Part shown: piece after piece, positions 9,318-17,384 of the stretch
How positions within the stretch are numbered: the first letter of the stretch is position 1
Layout of the letters: the number at the start of each line of letters is the position of its first letter
Assembly: GCA_016712715.1 (NCBI GenBank)
Contig: JADJQM010000001.1
Span: forward strand, 248,001 to 312,000
Direction of reading: 5' to 3'
Source: Rhodospirillaceae bacterium
Lineage (GTDB): Bacteria > Pseudomonadota > Alphaproteobacteria > Dongiales > Dongiaceae
DNA length: 64,000 bases
Notes under the pieces: model-generated
What the model saw: the letters and a program-made list of their open reading frames with translations, nothing else
Told to the model about the DNA's origin: nothing
Databases searched by the model: none
Program-made: the position numbers and the translations under genes

Positions 9318-9608
9318 ATGCTGTCGAGACGCAATATTCTGCTGGGTGCCGCGGCCGGGACGTCCTTGTTGGCCGTCGGCGGGGTGCGGGCGATGGCGCT
9401 GTCGAGCGAGCCGATGGCGCCGTCGGATCTCAAGGCCTTTGCCTTGGGTTGCAGTGGCGAGGCGTCACATCGGCAGCTGGTCGCAGATGCCAAATGGCTG
9501 CTCGATGAAGAAATCAAGCGCGGCGTCAAGAATACGGCCGACAGCGAAGTCGTGGTCTGCCCGCTGTGCCAATGTTCAATCCAGGTCACCCCAGATATCA
9601 GCTTCTAG
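9318..9608 (+). CDS. Small Tat-exported Cys-rich protein, function unknown
   Basis: A 96-residue protein with a twin-arginine signal (SRRNILLGAAAG, residues 3-14) followed by a hydrophobic stretch ending near residue 27. The mature part is short and carries Cys45, His51 and a C-terminal C-x2-C-x-C group (Cys81, 84, 86; CPLCQCS). Tat export implies folding, possibly with metal bound, before translocation. It lies 38 bp after the zinc-binding protein and 6 bp before the DUF1007 gene, in the same Zur-controlled unit. GGGAG precedes the ATG. I do not recognise a named family; a periplasmic zinc-binding or chaperone role is inference. Confidence 0.75.
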   Translation: MLSRRNILLGAAAGTSLLAVGGVRAMALSSEPMAPSDLKAFALGCSGEASHRQLVADAKWLLDEEIKRGVKNTADSEVVVCPLCQCSIQVTPDISF

Positions 9609-9614
9609 CGGGCG

Positions 9615-10199
9615 ATGCGCGTCCTCGCCTGGCTCGTCGCGGTGATGTCGGCCGCAATCCCGCAGGCCGCGATGGCCCATCCCCACGTCTTTATCGACAA
9701 CCGCGTCACCCTGCTGTTCGCCGATGGTGCGGTGACCGGCTTCCGCACCGAATGGCGCTTTGACGAGATATTCAGCGCGGATCTTTTGGCGCAATATGAT
9801 GCTGATGGTGACGGCGTTTTCAACGCCGCCGAAAGCGACCAGGTGCGGGACGGGACATTGCCCAATCTGAAGGGCTTTCGCTATTTCACTTACGCCTATG
9901 TGGGTGGCGAGGATCTGGGGCAGCTTGAGCCAGCGGCGTTCAAGGCCGATATCGTCGATGGCGTGGCGCGATTCCGGTTCACCTACGCGCTGCCCAGTCC
10001 GGTCGATCCGCGCAAGAGCAAGTTCGGGGTCTCGATCTATGATCATGAATATTATGTCGAGGTCTTGATGGCGGCGACCGAACCGCTGGCGATCGACGGT
10101 GATGCCGGCGGCTGCCAGGCGACCGTCGCAGACGATCCCGAGCACGCTTATTACGAAGGATTCGTCATTCCGCAGATGGTCGCGGTCGGCTGCCCATGA
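9615..10199 (+). CDS. DUF1007-family periplasmic protein
   Basis: A 194-residue exported protein. The signal peptide ends at AMA (~residue 21), so the mature protein would begin His-Pro-His (HPHVFIDNRV), an attractive N-terminal metal site. A stretch DADGDGVFNAAE (~62-73) resembles an EF-hand-like loop. DUF1007 proteins are commonly encoded next to NicO/RcnA-type permeases, as here, and are thought to assist metal delivery. Its stop overlaps the permease start (ATGA), so the two are translationally coupled. Confidence 0.85.
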   Translation: MRVLAWLVAVMSAAIPQAAMAHPHVFIDNRVTLLFADGAVTGFRTEWRFDEIFSADLLAQYDADGDGVFNAAESDQVRDGTLPNLKGFRYFTYAYVGGEDLGQLEPAAFKADIVDGVARFRFTYALPSPVDPRKSKFGVSIYDHEYYVEVLMAATEPLAIDGDAGGCQATVADDPEHAYYEGFVIPQMVAVGCP

Positions 10200-11164
10200 G
10201 GCTCATCGCGCTGCTTGCCTGCCTGTTCCTGGCAGTCCTGATGTGGTCAACCGCGTCCGCCCAGGAGAACGCGTCGCCCTTCAGCAACGGGGCGCCGGCT
10301 GCCAGCAGTGATGCGCCATCGCAGGCCGCAAGCCAGGACATCGTCACCACGATCGGTCGCGCCTTTGTGACCGCGCAGCGGGATGTGAACCGCGCCATCA
10401 ATGCGCGCCTCATGGCGATCAAGCGCGGCGAGGACAAGGGCGCGCTGTTAAGCGGCCTGCTGGTGGCGTTTCTCTATGGCGTGTTCCACGCCCTGGGGCC
10501 AGGGCATGGCAAGACCGTCGTCATCGGCTATTTCCTGGGACGGACGGCGCGGCCCTGGCGCGGTGTCGCCATGGCGAGCTGGATCGCGCTCAGCCATGTG
10601 GTGGGGGCGGTGGTCATCGTCGGCGTGGCGCATCTCATTCTCTCGAGGAGCCTGGTGTCGCCGACCAACGAATTCCTGTGGCTGCGCCTGGCGAGCTACG
10701 GCGCCATCATCCTGGTCGGCCTGGTCATGCTGCGCGACTGGTTGCGCGGCGGGCATCAGCACCATCATGCCGGGCATGAACATCACGCGCATGATCATGA
10801 AGGGCACGCCTGCCATGCGGGTGATACCAGCTGGCTGGACCGGCGGGCGCCGATGGAGCAGCGGGTGCTGGCGCTGGCGGCGGGCTTCGTGCCCTGTTCC
10901 GGGGCGATCCTGATCCTGCTCTTTACCATGGCCAACGGCCTGATCCTGGCCGGGATCGCCATGGCGGGGGCGATCGCCTTTGGCATGGGGCTGACCCTGG
11001 CCGGGCTGGGTGTCGCCAGCATCCTGCTGCGCCGGCAGGTGGCTTTGCGGCTGCCCGATGGCGGGCGCGCCGGGCATTGGCTGGCCCTCACCGGGCCGGT
11101 TTTTGTGCTCGGCATCGGCGGCATTCTGTTGGTAGCCACCCTGATGACGCATAGCAGCCTCTAA
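10196..11164 (+). CDS. NicO/RcnA-family metal permease
   Basis: A 322-residue membrane protein with a cleavable-looking N-terminal signal and a ~50-residue periplasmic segment before the first core helix. The family motif YGVFHALGPGHGKT (~94-107) contains the metal-coordinating His residues, and a second motif, GFVPCSGAI, begins the later helices. Between them is a His-rich loop (residues ~183-203, HQHHHAGHEHHAHDHEGHAC). Known relatives move Ni2+ or Co2+, some as efflux pumps. Location behind a Zur box with a zinc-binding protein suggests zinc uptake or handling, but direction and metal are not shown by sequence. Confidence 0.85.
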   Translation: MRLIALLACLFLAVLMWSTASAQENASPFSNGAPAASSDAPSQAASQDIVTTIGRAFVTAQRDVNRAINARLMAIKRGEDKGALLSGLLVAFLYGVFHALGPGHGKTVVIGYFLGRTARPWRGVAMASWIALSHVVGAVVIVGVAHLILSRSLVSPTNEFLWLRLASYGAIILVGLVMLRDWLRGGHQHHHAGHEHHAHDHEGHACHAGDTSWLDRRAPMEQRVLALAAGFVPCSGAILILLFTMANGLILAGIAMAGAIAFGMGLTLAGLGVASILLRRQVALRLPDGGRAGHWLALTGPVFVLGIGGILLVATLMTHSSL

Positions 11165-11325
11165 AATACTGTAATAAATAAGTAATTTGATGAACCGGCA
11201 GCGTCGCGGCGAGGGCCGGCCATCATTGTATTGCCGGCCCCATGCTGCTAGAAGAAGGCCGAATCTCGATAGCGCGGCGGACATGAGTCGACCGTCTGCG
11301 TCGAGTAGCATTGGAGAACCCCCAA

Positions 11326-12090
11326 ATGTCGCGCCGTCGCCGCATTTATGAAGGCAAGGCCAAGGTCCTGTTCGAGGGGCCGGAACCAGGTACTCTGGTG
11401 CAGTATTTCAAGGATGATGCGACCGCCTTCAACAACCAGAAGAAGGGCACCATCACCGGCAAGGGCGTCCTCAACAACCGCATTTCCGAATATCTGATGG
11501 TGAAGCTGGGCGAGATCGGCATCCCGACCCATTTTGTGCGCCGCCTCAACATGCGCGAGCAGCTGGTGCGGGAGGTCGAGATCATCCCCCTTGAGGTCGT
11601 GATCCGCAATGTGGCCGCCGGTTCGCTGGCCAAGCGCCTCGGCATTGCCGAGGGGACTCAGCTGCCGCGCTCGATCATCGAATATTACTATAAGTCGGAT
11701 GAACTCGGCGACCCGATGGTCTCGGAAGAGCATATCACCGCCTTCAACTGGGCCATGCCGCAGGACCTCGACGAGATGCTGGCACTGTCGTTGCGCATCA
11801 ACGATTTCCTGACCGGCCTGCTGCTGGGTGTCGGTTTGCGCCTGGTCGACTTCAAACTGGAGTTCGGCCGGCTCTATGAAAATGAAGAAATGCGCATTGT
11901 GCTGGCTGACGAGATCAGCCCCGACAATTGCCGCCTGTGGGACGTGAAGACCGGCGAGAAGTTGGATAAGGACCGTTTCCGCCGCGATCTCGGCAATGTG
12001 GAAGAGGCCTATCAGGAAGTGGCGCGGCGTCTGGGGATTCTGCCGGAAGGGGGCCCGCGCGACATGAAGGGCCCGAGTACGATGCAATAG
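11326..12090 (+). CDS. purC: Phosphoribosylaminoimidazole-succinocarboxamide synthase
   Basis: A 254-residue SAICAR synthetase, joining CAIR and aspartate with ATP in purine synthesis. Visible motifs: N-terminal RRRRIYEGKAKVL, the ATP site around QKKGTITGKGVLNN, VRNVAAGSLAKR, LVDFKLEFG and LADEISPDNCRLWD. The ATG at 11326 has GGAG ten bases upstream; an in-frame TTG at 11311 is less likely. It is the first gene of the purC-purS-purQ-purL cluster. The preceding 160 bp is AT-rich near 11165-11195 and probably holds the promoter. Confidence 0.97.
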   Translation: MSRRRRIYEGKAKVLFEGPEPGTLVQYFKDDATAFNNQKKGTITGKGVLNNRISEYLMVKLGEIGIPTHFVRRLNMREQLVREVEIIPLEVVIRNVAAGSLAKRLGIAEGTQLPRSIIEYYYKSDELGDPMVSEEHITAFNWAMPQDLDEMLALSLRINDFLTGLLLGVGLRLVDFKLEFGRLYENEEMRIVLADEISPDNCRLWDVKTGEKLDKDRFRRDLGNVEEAYQEVARRLGILPEGGPRDMKGPSTMQ

Positions 12091-12109
12091 GGCCTTGGCC
12101 CGGATAATT

Positions 12110-12130
12110 GGGGCGCCTGTTTGGCGCCCC
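12110..12130 (+). terminator. GC hairpin between purC and purS
   Basis: Perfect 8-bp inverted repeat GGGGCGCC / GGCGCCCC with a 5-base loop, followed by a moderately T-rich run. It could partly terminate or stabilise the purC message, giving purC different output from purSQL. It has no strong U-tract. Confidence 0.45.
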
Positions 12131-12173
12131 TCTCGTTTCGATTGTTTGACCTTTTTGCGATAAAGGGACCGTT

Positions 12174-12416
12174 ATGAAGGCTCGCATCCACGTCACCCTC
12201 AAATCCGGCGTTCTTGATCCCCAGGGCCGCGCCATCGCCAGCGCGCTGCATGCGCTGGGCTTCAACAATGTCGATGATGTCCGCCAGGGCAAGTACATCG
12301 AAGTCGATCTCAAGGAGAGCGACAAGGCGAAGGCCAAGGCGGCGGTCGACCAGATGTGCGGCAAGCTGCTGGCCAATACCGTCATCGAGAATTACAGCAT
12401 CGATCTGGTGGATTGA
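12174..12416 (+). CDS. purS: Phosphoribosylformylglycinamidine synthase subunit PurS
   Basis: An 80-residue subunit (MKARIHVTLKSGVLDPQG) that bridges PurL and PurQ in the three-part FGAM synthase. Length and N-terminus are typical. It is 3 bp before purQ, consistent with stoichiometric production of the complex PurL-PurQ-PurS. The LDPQG motif near the N-terminus is diagnostic of the family. Confidence 0.96.
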   Translation: MKARIHVTLKSGVLDPQGRAIASALHALGFNNVDDVRQGKYIEVDLKESDKAKAKAAVDQMCGKLLANTVIENYSIDLVD

Positions 12417-12419
12417 GCC

Positions 12420-13109
12420 ATGAAGGCGGCGATCGTCGTATTCCCCGGTTCCAATCGCGAAAACGATGCCAAGGCGGCGCTGACCCAGGCGATGGGCAGC
12501 GAGCCGGTCATGGTCTGGCATCGTGACACGACACTGCCCAAGGTCGACCTCGTGCTGGTCCCGGGCGGCTTCTCCTATGGTGACTATCTGCGCTGCGGCG
12601 CCATCGCCGCCAACTCGCCGGTTCTGCGCGAAGTGAAGGCGCGGGCGGAAGCTGGCATGGCCGTCATCGGTGTCTGCAATGGTTTCCAGATCATCACGGA
12701 AGCCGGCCTGCTGCCGGGCGTGCTGCTCAGGAACGCCAATCTCAAATTCGTCTGCCGCAATGTGGGCCTCCGGGTCGAGACATCGAATTCGCGCTTCACC
12801 TCCGGCTACAAAAAAGGCCAGGTCCTCTCCATTCCAGTCGCGCATCACGACGGCAATTATTTCGCCGACGCGCGCACACTGGATGAGCTGGAAGCCGAAG
12901 ACCGGATCGCGTTCCGCTATTGCGGGCCCGAGGGTCGTCTCGACAGCAATTACAATCCCAACGGATCGACCCGGCACATCGCCGGCATTCTCAACAAGAA
13001 GCGCAATGTGCTGGGGCTGATGCCACATCCTGAGAACGCCATTGAACCGCTGCACGGCTCGACCGACGGCAAGGCCTTGTTCCACAGCCTGGTGGAGGCC
13101 GTGTCGTGA
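12420..13109 (+). CDS. purQ: FGAM synthase glutaminase subunit PurQ
   Basis: A 229-residue class I glutamine amidotransferase that supplies ammonia to PurL. The nucleophile Cys lies in MAVIGVCNGFQ (~residue 86), with the oxyanion strand PGGFSYGDYLRCGA before it and the catalytic His/Glu pair in LMPHPENAIE near the end. It overlaps purL by four bases (GTGA), indicating translational coupling. Length is normal for the family. Confidence 0.97.
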   Translation: MKAAIVVFPGSNRENDAKAALTQAMGSEPVMVWHRDTTLPKVDLVLVPGGFSYGDYLRCGAIAANSPVLREVKARAEAGMAVIGVCNGFQIITEAGLLPGVLLRNANLKFVCRNVGLRVETSNSRFTSGYKKGQVLSIPVAHHDGNYFADARTLDELEAEDRIAFRYCGPEGRLDSNYNPNGSTRHIAGILNKKRNVLGLMPHPENAIEPLHGSTDGKALFHSLVEAVS

Positions 13110-15310
13110 GCGTGCAGAGCAAGATCACCCCGGAAATCGTGGCCGAACATGGCCTGAGTGCCGATGAATACAAACTCGTGCTGGAGATCATGGGCCGCGA
13201 GCCCAGCATGACCGAGCTTGGCATCTTCTCGGTCATGTGGTCGGAGCATTGCTCCTATAAATCATCCCGCGTGCATCTGAAGAAGCTGCCGACCAAGGCC
13301 CCCTGGGTCATCCAGGGGCCGGGCGAGAATGCCGGCGTCATCGACATCGGCGACGGGCAGGCGGCGATCTTCAAGATGGAAAGCCACAACCATCCGAGCT
13401 TCATCGAACCCTATCAGGGGGCGGCGACTGGTGTGGGCGGCATCATGCGCGACGTGTTCACCATGGGTGCGCGGCCGATCGCCAATCTCAATGCGCTCCG
13501 CTTCGGCGAGCCCAATGATCCGAAGACGCGCCATCTGGTCAGCGGTGTCGTCGCCGGCATCGGCGGCTATGGCAATTGCATGGGTGTGCCAACGGTGGGC
13601 GGCGAGGTCAATTTCCACGCCAGCTATAACGGCAATATCCTCGTCAATGCGATGACGGTGGGTCTTGCCGACACCGACAAGATCTTCTATTCGGCGGCGG
13701 CCGGTATCGGCAATCCAGTGATCTATGTTGGCGCCAAGACCGGGCGTGACGGCATTCACGGCGCCACCATGGCGTCCGCTGAGTTCACCGAGGATTCGGA
13801 AGAGAAGCGCCCGACCGTGCAGGTCGGCGATCCGTTCACCGAAAAGCTGCTGCTGGAAGCCTGCCTTGAGCTGATGGCGACCGATGCGATCGTCGCCATC
13901 CAGGACATGGGTGCGGCCGGCCTTACCTCTTCGTCGGTCGAAATGTCGTCGAAGGGCGGGCTCGGCATCGAGCTTGATCTAGACAAGGTGCCGGTGCGCG
14001 AGACCAGGATGACGGCCTATGAAATCATGCTGTCGGAAAGCCAGGAGCGCATGCTCATGGTCTTGAAGCCGGCGGCGATGGAGAAGGCGCGGGCCATCTT
14101 CACGAAATGGGAGTTGGATTTCGCCGAGATCGGCGTGCTCACCAATACCGGCCATCTGGTGTTGAAGAAGGATGGCGAAGTTGCAGCCGATATGCCGGTG
14201 GCGCCGCTCGTCGACAAGGCGCCGGTCTATGAGCGGCCCTGGATTCCGACGCCGGCCCAGCCGGTGATCAATGCGAAGGACGTGCCGGCGCCCAACGATC
14301 TGCTGGCAACGCTAAAGAAGATGGTGGGTTCGCCCGATCTCTCCAGCCGCCGCTGGGTCTGGGAACAATATGATCACCTGGTCATGGGCCAGACGGCGCA
14401 GCGCCCGGGTGGCGATGCAGCTGTCGTGCGCGTGCCGGGTGTGCCGGGCAAGGCGCTGGCCATGAGCTCCGATTGCACGCCGCGTTATGTCTTTGCCGAT
14501 CCGAAGCAGGGCGGGGCGCAGGCGGTGGCGGAAAGCTGGCGCAACATCACGGCGGTGGGGGCGACACCGCTCGCCATCACCGACAACATGAATTTCGGCA
14601 ATCCGCAGCGGCCGGAGATCATGGGGCAGTTCGCGCTCTCGATCGAAGGCATGGCGGATGCCTGCCGTGCGCTCGACTATCCGGTCATCTCCGGCAACGT
14701 CTCGCTCTACAACGAGACCAACGGCAAGGGCATTCTGCCCACCCCCACCATCGGTGGCGTGGGTGTCATGAAGAATGTCGACCGCATGGCGACCGTTGCC
14801 TTCAAGCAGGCCGGCGATGCTGTGCTGGTGCTCGGCGAAAGCAAGGGCTGGCTCGGCCAGTCGATCTTCCTCCGTGAGACGCAGGGCAAGGAAGAGGGCG
14901 CGCCGCCGCCGGTCGATCTTGCCGCCGAACGTCGCCATGGAGATTTCGTGCGCGGGCTGATCGTCGCGGGCGAGATCGTGACCTGCCATGACGTCTCGGA
15001 TGGTGGGCTGCTGGTGGCACTTACGGAAATGGCGATGGCCGGCAATGTCGGTGTGACACTGACGACGCCGCCATCGGATGTGCCTGCCCACGGCTACTGG
15101 TTCGGCGAAGACCAGGCGCGCTATGTGATCGCGGTGTCGCCAGCGAACGCGGCGGCGATCGAAGCCAAGGCGAAGGCGGCGGGTGTGCCGATCTCGCGGT
15201 TGGGCGACACCGGTGGCGACGCCGTGGTACTCGACGGTCGCAAGATGCCGATTGCCGATCTGCGGCAATCGCATGAAGCCTTTTTGCCGACCCTCATGGG
15301 TGCGGCGTAG
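13106..15310 (+). CDS. purL: FGAM synthase synthetase subunit PurL (small type)
   Basis: A 734-residue ATP-dependent synthetase that converts FGAR and ammonia to FGAM, in the short form that works with separate PurQ and PurS. Recognisable parts: WSEHCSYKSSR near the N-terminus, the active-site His in MESHNHPSFIEPYQGA, DMGAAGLTSSS, and the second-half motif CHDVSDGGLLVAL. The start is GTG, overlapping the purQ stop. No frameshift is seen over 2.2 kb, in contrast to rpoB. Confidence 0.97.
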   Translation: MSVQSKITPEIVAEHGLSADEYKLVLEIMGREPSMTELGIFSVMWSEHCSYKSSRVHLKKLPTKAPWVIQGPGENAGVIDIGDGQAAIFKMESHNHPSFIEPYQGAATGVGGIMRDVFTMGARPIANLNALRFGEPNDPKTRHLVSGVVAGIGGYGNCMGVPTVGGEVNFHASYNGNILVNAMTVGLADTDKIFYSAAAGIGNPVIYVGAKTGRDGIHGATMASAEFTEDSEEKRPTVQVGDPFTEKLLLEACLELMATDAIVAIQDMGAAGLTSSSVEMSSKGGLGIELDLDKVPVRETRMTAYEIMLSESQERMLMVLKPAAMEKARAIFTKWELDFAEIGVLTNTGHLVLKKDGEVAADMPVAPLVDKAPVYERPWIPTPAQPVINAKDVPAPNDLLATLKKMVGSPDLSSRRWVWEQYDHLVMGQTAQRPGGDAAVVRVPGVPGKALAMSSDCTPRYVFADPKQGGAQAVAESWRNITAVGATPLAITDNMNFGNPQRPEIMGQFALSIEGMADACRALDYPVISGNVSLYNETNGKGILPTPTIGGVGVMKNVDRMATVAFKQAGDAVLVLGESKGWLGQSIFLRETQGKEEGAPPPVDLAAERRHGDFVRGLIVAGEIVTCHDVSDGGLLVALTEMAMAGNVGVTLTTPPSDVPAHGYWFGEDQARYVIAVSPANAAAIEAKAKAAGVPISRLGDTGGDAVVLDGRKMPIADLRQSHEAFLPTLMGAA

Positions 15311-15329
15311 TTTTACGGGAGTTGCCACC

Positions 15330-15566
15330 ATGGCCATGGAAGCAAGCGAGATCGCCCGGCTGATCAAGGAAGCCCTGCCGGATGCCGCCGTCACGATCGA
15401 GGATCTGCGCGGCGATGGCGATCATTATGCGGCACAGGTCGTTTCCTCGGCCTTCATCGGCAAGTCGCGCGTGCAGCAGCACCAGATCGTATATGCCGCG
15501 CTGAAGGGTCGGATGGGCGACGAGTTGCACGCCCTGGCTTTGCAGACCTCGGCGCCGACGGCCTGA
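15330..15566 (+). CDS. BolA-family Fe-S partner protein
   Basis: A 78-residue BolA-like protein with the class II helix-turn-helix-like core; IVYAALKGRMGDELHAL is the conserved segment, and the C-terminal HALAL contains the invariant His that co-ligates a 2Fe-2S cluster with monothiol glutaredoxins. The partner glutaredoxin gene is 187 bp downstream, so the pair likely forms a BolA-Grx heterodimer for Fe-S trafficking or iron sensing. ATG codons at 15330 and 15336 are both possible. The Cys found in BolA1-type members is absent. Confidence 0.9.
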   Translation: MAMEASEIARLIKEALPDAAVTIEDLRGDGDHYAAQVVSSAFIGKSRVQQHQIVYAALKGRMGDELHALALQTSAPTA

Positions 15567-15753
15567 TCGGCCACCGGACATGCGATCACTTTCCGGGCAA
15601 TTTGGCTGGGATTGGGCGTATTCCCACTGGCGCCTTTCCTGCGGTGGCGGCAAAATGCCCCGGTGTCGGCTGAGCTTGTAATCAGCCTCGACAATTGACT
15701 TTCCAACTGATTGCCGCCATATCGCGAGCAAAGGCAGAAAGGAACTCCAGCCC

Positions 15754-16095
15754 ATGAGTGACAACCCCGTTTTCGACCGGATTCGCGACGATATCGGCAG
15801 CAATGACGTCGTGCTCTACATGAAGGGCACCCCGGTATTCCCGCAATGCGGCTTCTCCGCCGCCGTCGTGCAGGTGCTGAGCCATGTGGGCGTCAAGTTC
15901 AAAGGCATCGACATCCTGCAAGACCCCAGCCTGCGTCAGGGTATCAAGGAATTCGCCAGCTGGCCGACCATCCCCCAGCTCTATGTGAAGGGCGAGTTTG
16001 TCGGCGGCTGCGACATCATCCGCGAAATGTATGAATCGGGTGAGCTCCAGCAGCTCCTGAAGGACAAGGGCGTCAGCACCAGCCAGGCTGCCTGA
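15754..16095 (+). CDS. grxD: Monothiol glutaredoxin Grx4 type
   Basis: A 113-residue monothiol glutaredoxin with the CGFS active site (FPQCGFSAAVVQ, Cys ~32), the WPTIPQLYVKGEFVGG cis-Pro/GSH-binding segment and the LYMKGTP lead-in. Such proteins carry a glutathione-ligated 2Fe-2S cluster between two monomers or with BolA and hand it to recipient proteins such as ErpA (a homologue is encoded near 31 kb). The 187 bp upstream contains no other gene and may hold its own promoter. A terminator follows. Confidence 0.95.
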   Translation: MSDNPVFDRIRDDIGSNDVVLYMKGTPVFPQCGFSAAVVQVLSHVGVKFKGIDILQDPSLRQGIKEFASWPTIPQLYVKGEFVGGCDIIREMYESGELQQLLKDKGVSTSQAA

Positions 16096-16120
16096 TCTCC
16101 TCCATCCGAGAGGTTCGAGA

Positions 16121-16152
16121 AAGCCCGCCGGCGCAAGTCGGCGGGCTTTTTC
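16121..16152 (+). terminator. Rho-independent terminator after grxD
   Basis: Ten-base stem AAGCCCGCCG / CGGCGGGCTT with an 8-base loop, ending in a T run. It closes the purC-to-grxD transcription region. Confidence 0.85.
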
Positions 16153-16274
16153 ATGGCCACCCTTCATGGTCGCCGCGCCGTCCTTCCCGGTTGGTCAAAT
16201 CAACATCGTTTCCACGAATTCCGCACAATTGACTTGCGACTTCCGAATCGCTGTGGATAGATTTGTGTCTCAAT

Positions 16275-16300
16275 AAAAAAGCCCCGGACCATAAGGGGCT
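16275..16300 (-). terminator. Terminator-like hairpin oriented against proX
   Basis: AGCCCC / GGGGCT stem with a 9-base loop and six A residues on its left side, so on the minus strand it reads as a stem followed by a T tract. No minus-strand gene feeds it. It could terminate antisense transcription into grxD, or simply form part of the proX leader. Confidence 0.45.
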
Positions 16301-16324
16301 CCATCGGCAACAGGGAGAGGTGAG

Positions 16325-17292
16325 ATGAAGGAGACGTTCCGCCGTCAGGCGTTCGGTGCGGCCATTGTCCTCGGCCTCGGTTTGGGCGTGTCGACAACAC
16401 CGGCTTTGGCACAAGAGAGTACAGATCCGATCAAGATCGCGATGTTCGATTGGACCAGTGTGAACCTCAACGCGACCATCCTGTCGCAGATGTTGAAGGC
16501 CAAAGGCTACAATGTGGAACTGGTGACCTCGGACTATCTGTCCAGTCTCCAGACCGGCTTGCAGACCGGCGATCTCACCATCGGCATGGAGTTCTGGGAT
16601 ACGACCGCCGGCGAAGCGATGGCGGCGGCAGATGCCAGCGGCAAAACTGAAAGCTCGGCGCCCTTGGTCCCAAGGCCAAGGAAGAATGGTGGTATCCGCT
16701 CTATATGAAGGAGAAGTGCCCGGGCCTGCCTAATTGGGAAGCGCTCAAGGAACCGGCCTGCGCCGAGGCTTTCTCGACGCCGGAGACGGCGCCGAAGGGT
16801 CGCTATGTCGGTGGTCCGGTGACCTGGGAAGGTTTCGACGATGAACGTGTCGAAGCGCTGGGATTACCCTTCGAAGTGATCCATGCCGGCACGGACGCCG
16901 CCATGTTCGCGGAGTTGGAATCTGCCTATCAGCGGCAGGCGCCGGTGATGCTCTGGATCTACAGTCCGCATTGGGCGCCCGCGAAATACAAGGGCGAGTG
17001 GGTCGAGTTTCCTGAATATTCGAAGGCCTGCTATGAGGATCCATCGGTCGGGATCAATCCGGACATGGCCTATGATTGCGGCAAGCCGTTCGGCGAGATC
17101 TGGAAATATGGCTGGGCCGGCATGAAGGACAAGTGGCCGCTCGCCCACAAGATCGCCACCAACTACTCGATCAGCGCCGACGAGCTCAATGCGCTCTCCG
17201 GCCAGGTCGATCTCGACGGCAAGCCGATCGAGGAAGTGGCGGCTGCGTGGATCGCCGCCAACCAGGCCAAAGTCGACGCCTGGGCGCAGTAA
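16325..17292 (+). CDS. proX: Glycine betaine/proline-type ABC binding protein (frameshifted)
   Basis: A 322-residue OpuAC-type periplasmic binding protein after correcting one missing A near 16650 (GAAAG should read GAAAAG). Signal peptide 1-29 ends at ALAQ. The family shows in FDWTSVNLNATILSQM, MEFWDTT, and, after the shift, EEWWYPLYMKEKCPG; aromatic residues of the ligand cage are expected among the Trp/Tyr in WIYSPHWAP and WEGFDD. It should bind a quaternary ammonium or related compound and deliver it to the membrane component. It heads the locus proX-proV-proW-deoR-flavoenzyme-kinase. The exact ligand is not readable. Confidence 0.88.
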
Positions 17293-17384
17293 AGCCCAAG
17301 CAACAGCTTGATCATGCAAGACACCGCGCCGGTGTGACAAACATCGGCGCGGTCGCTTCCCAAAAAAGATCATGAGACAAGAGA

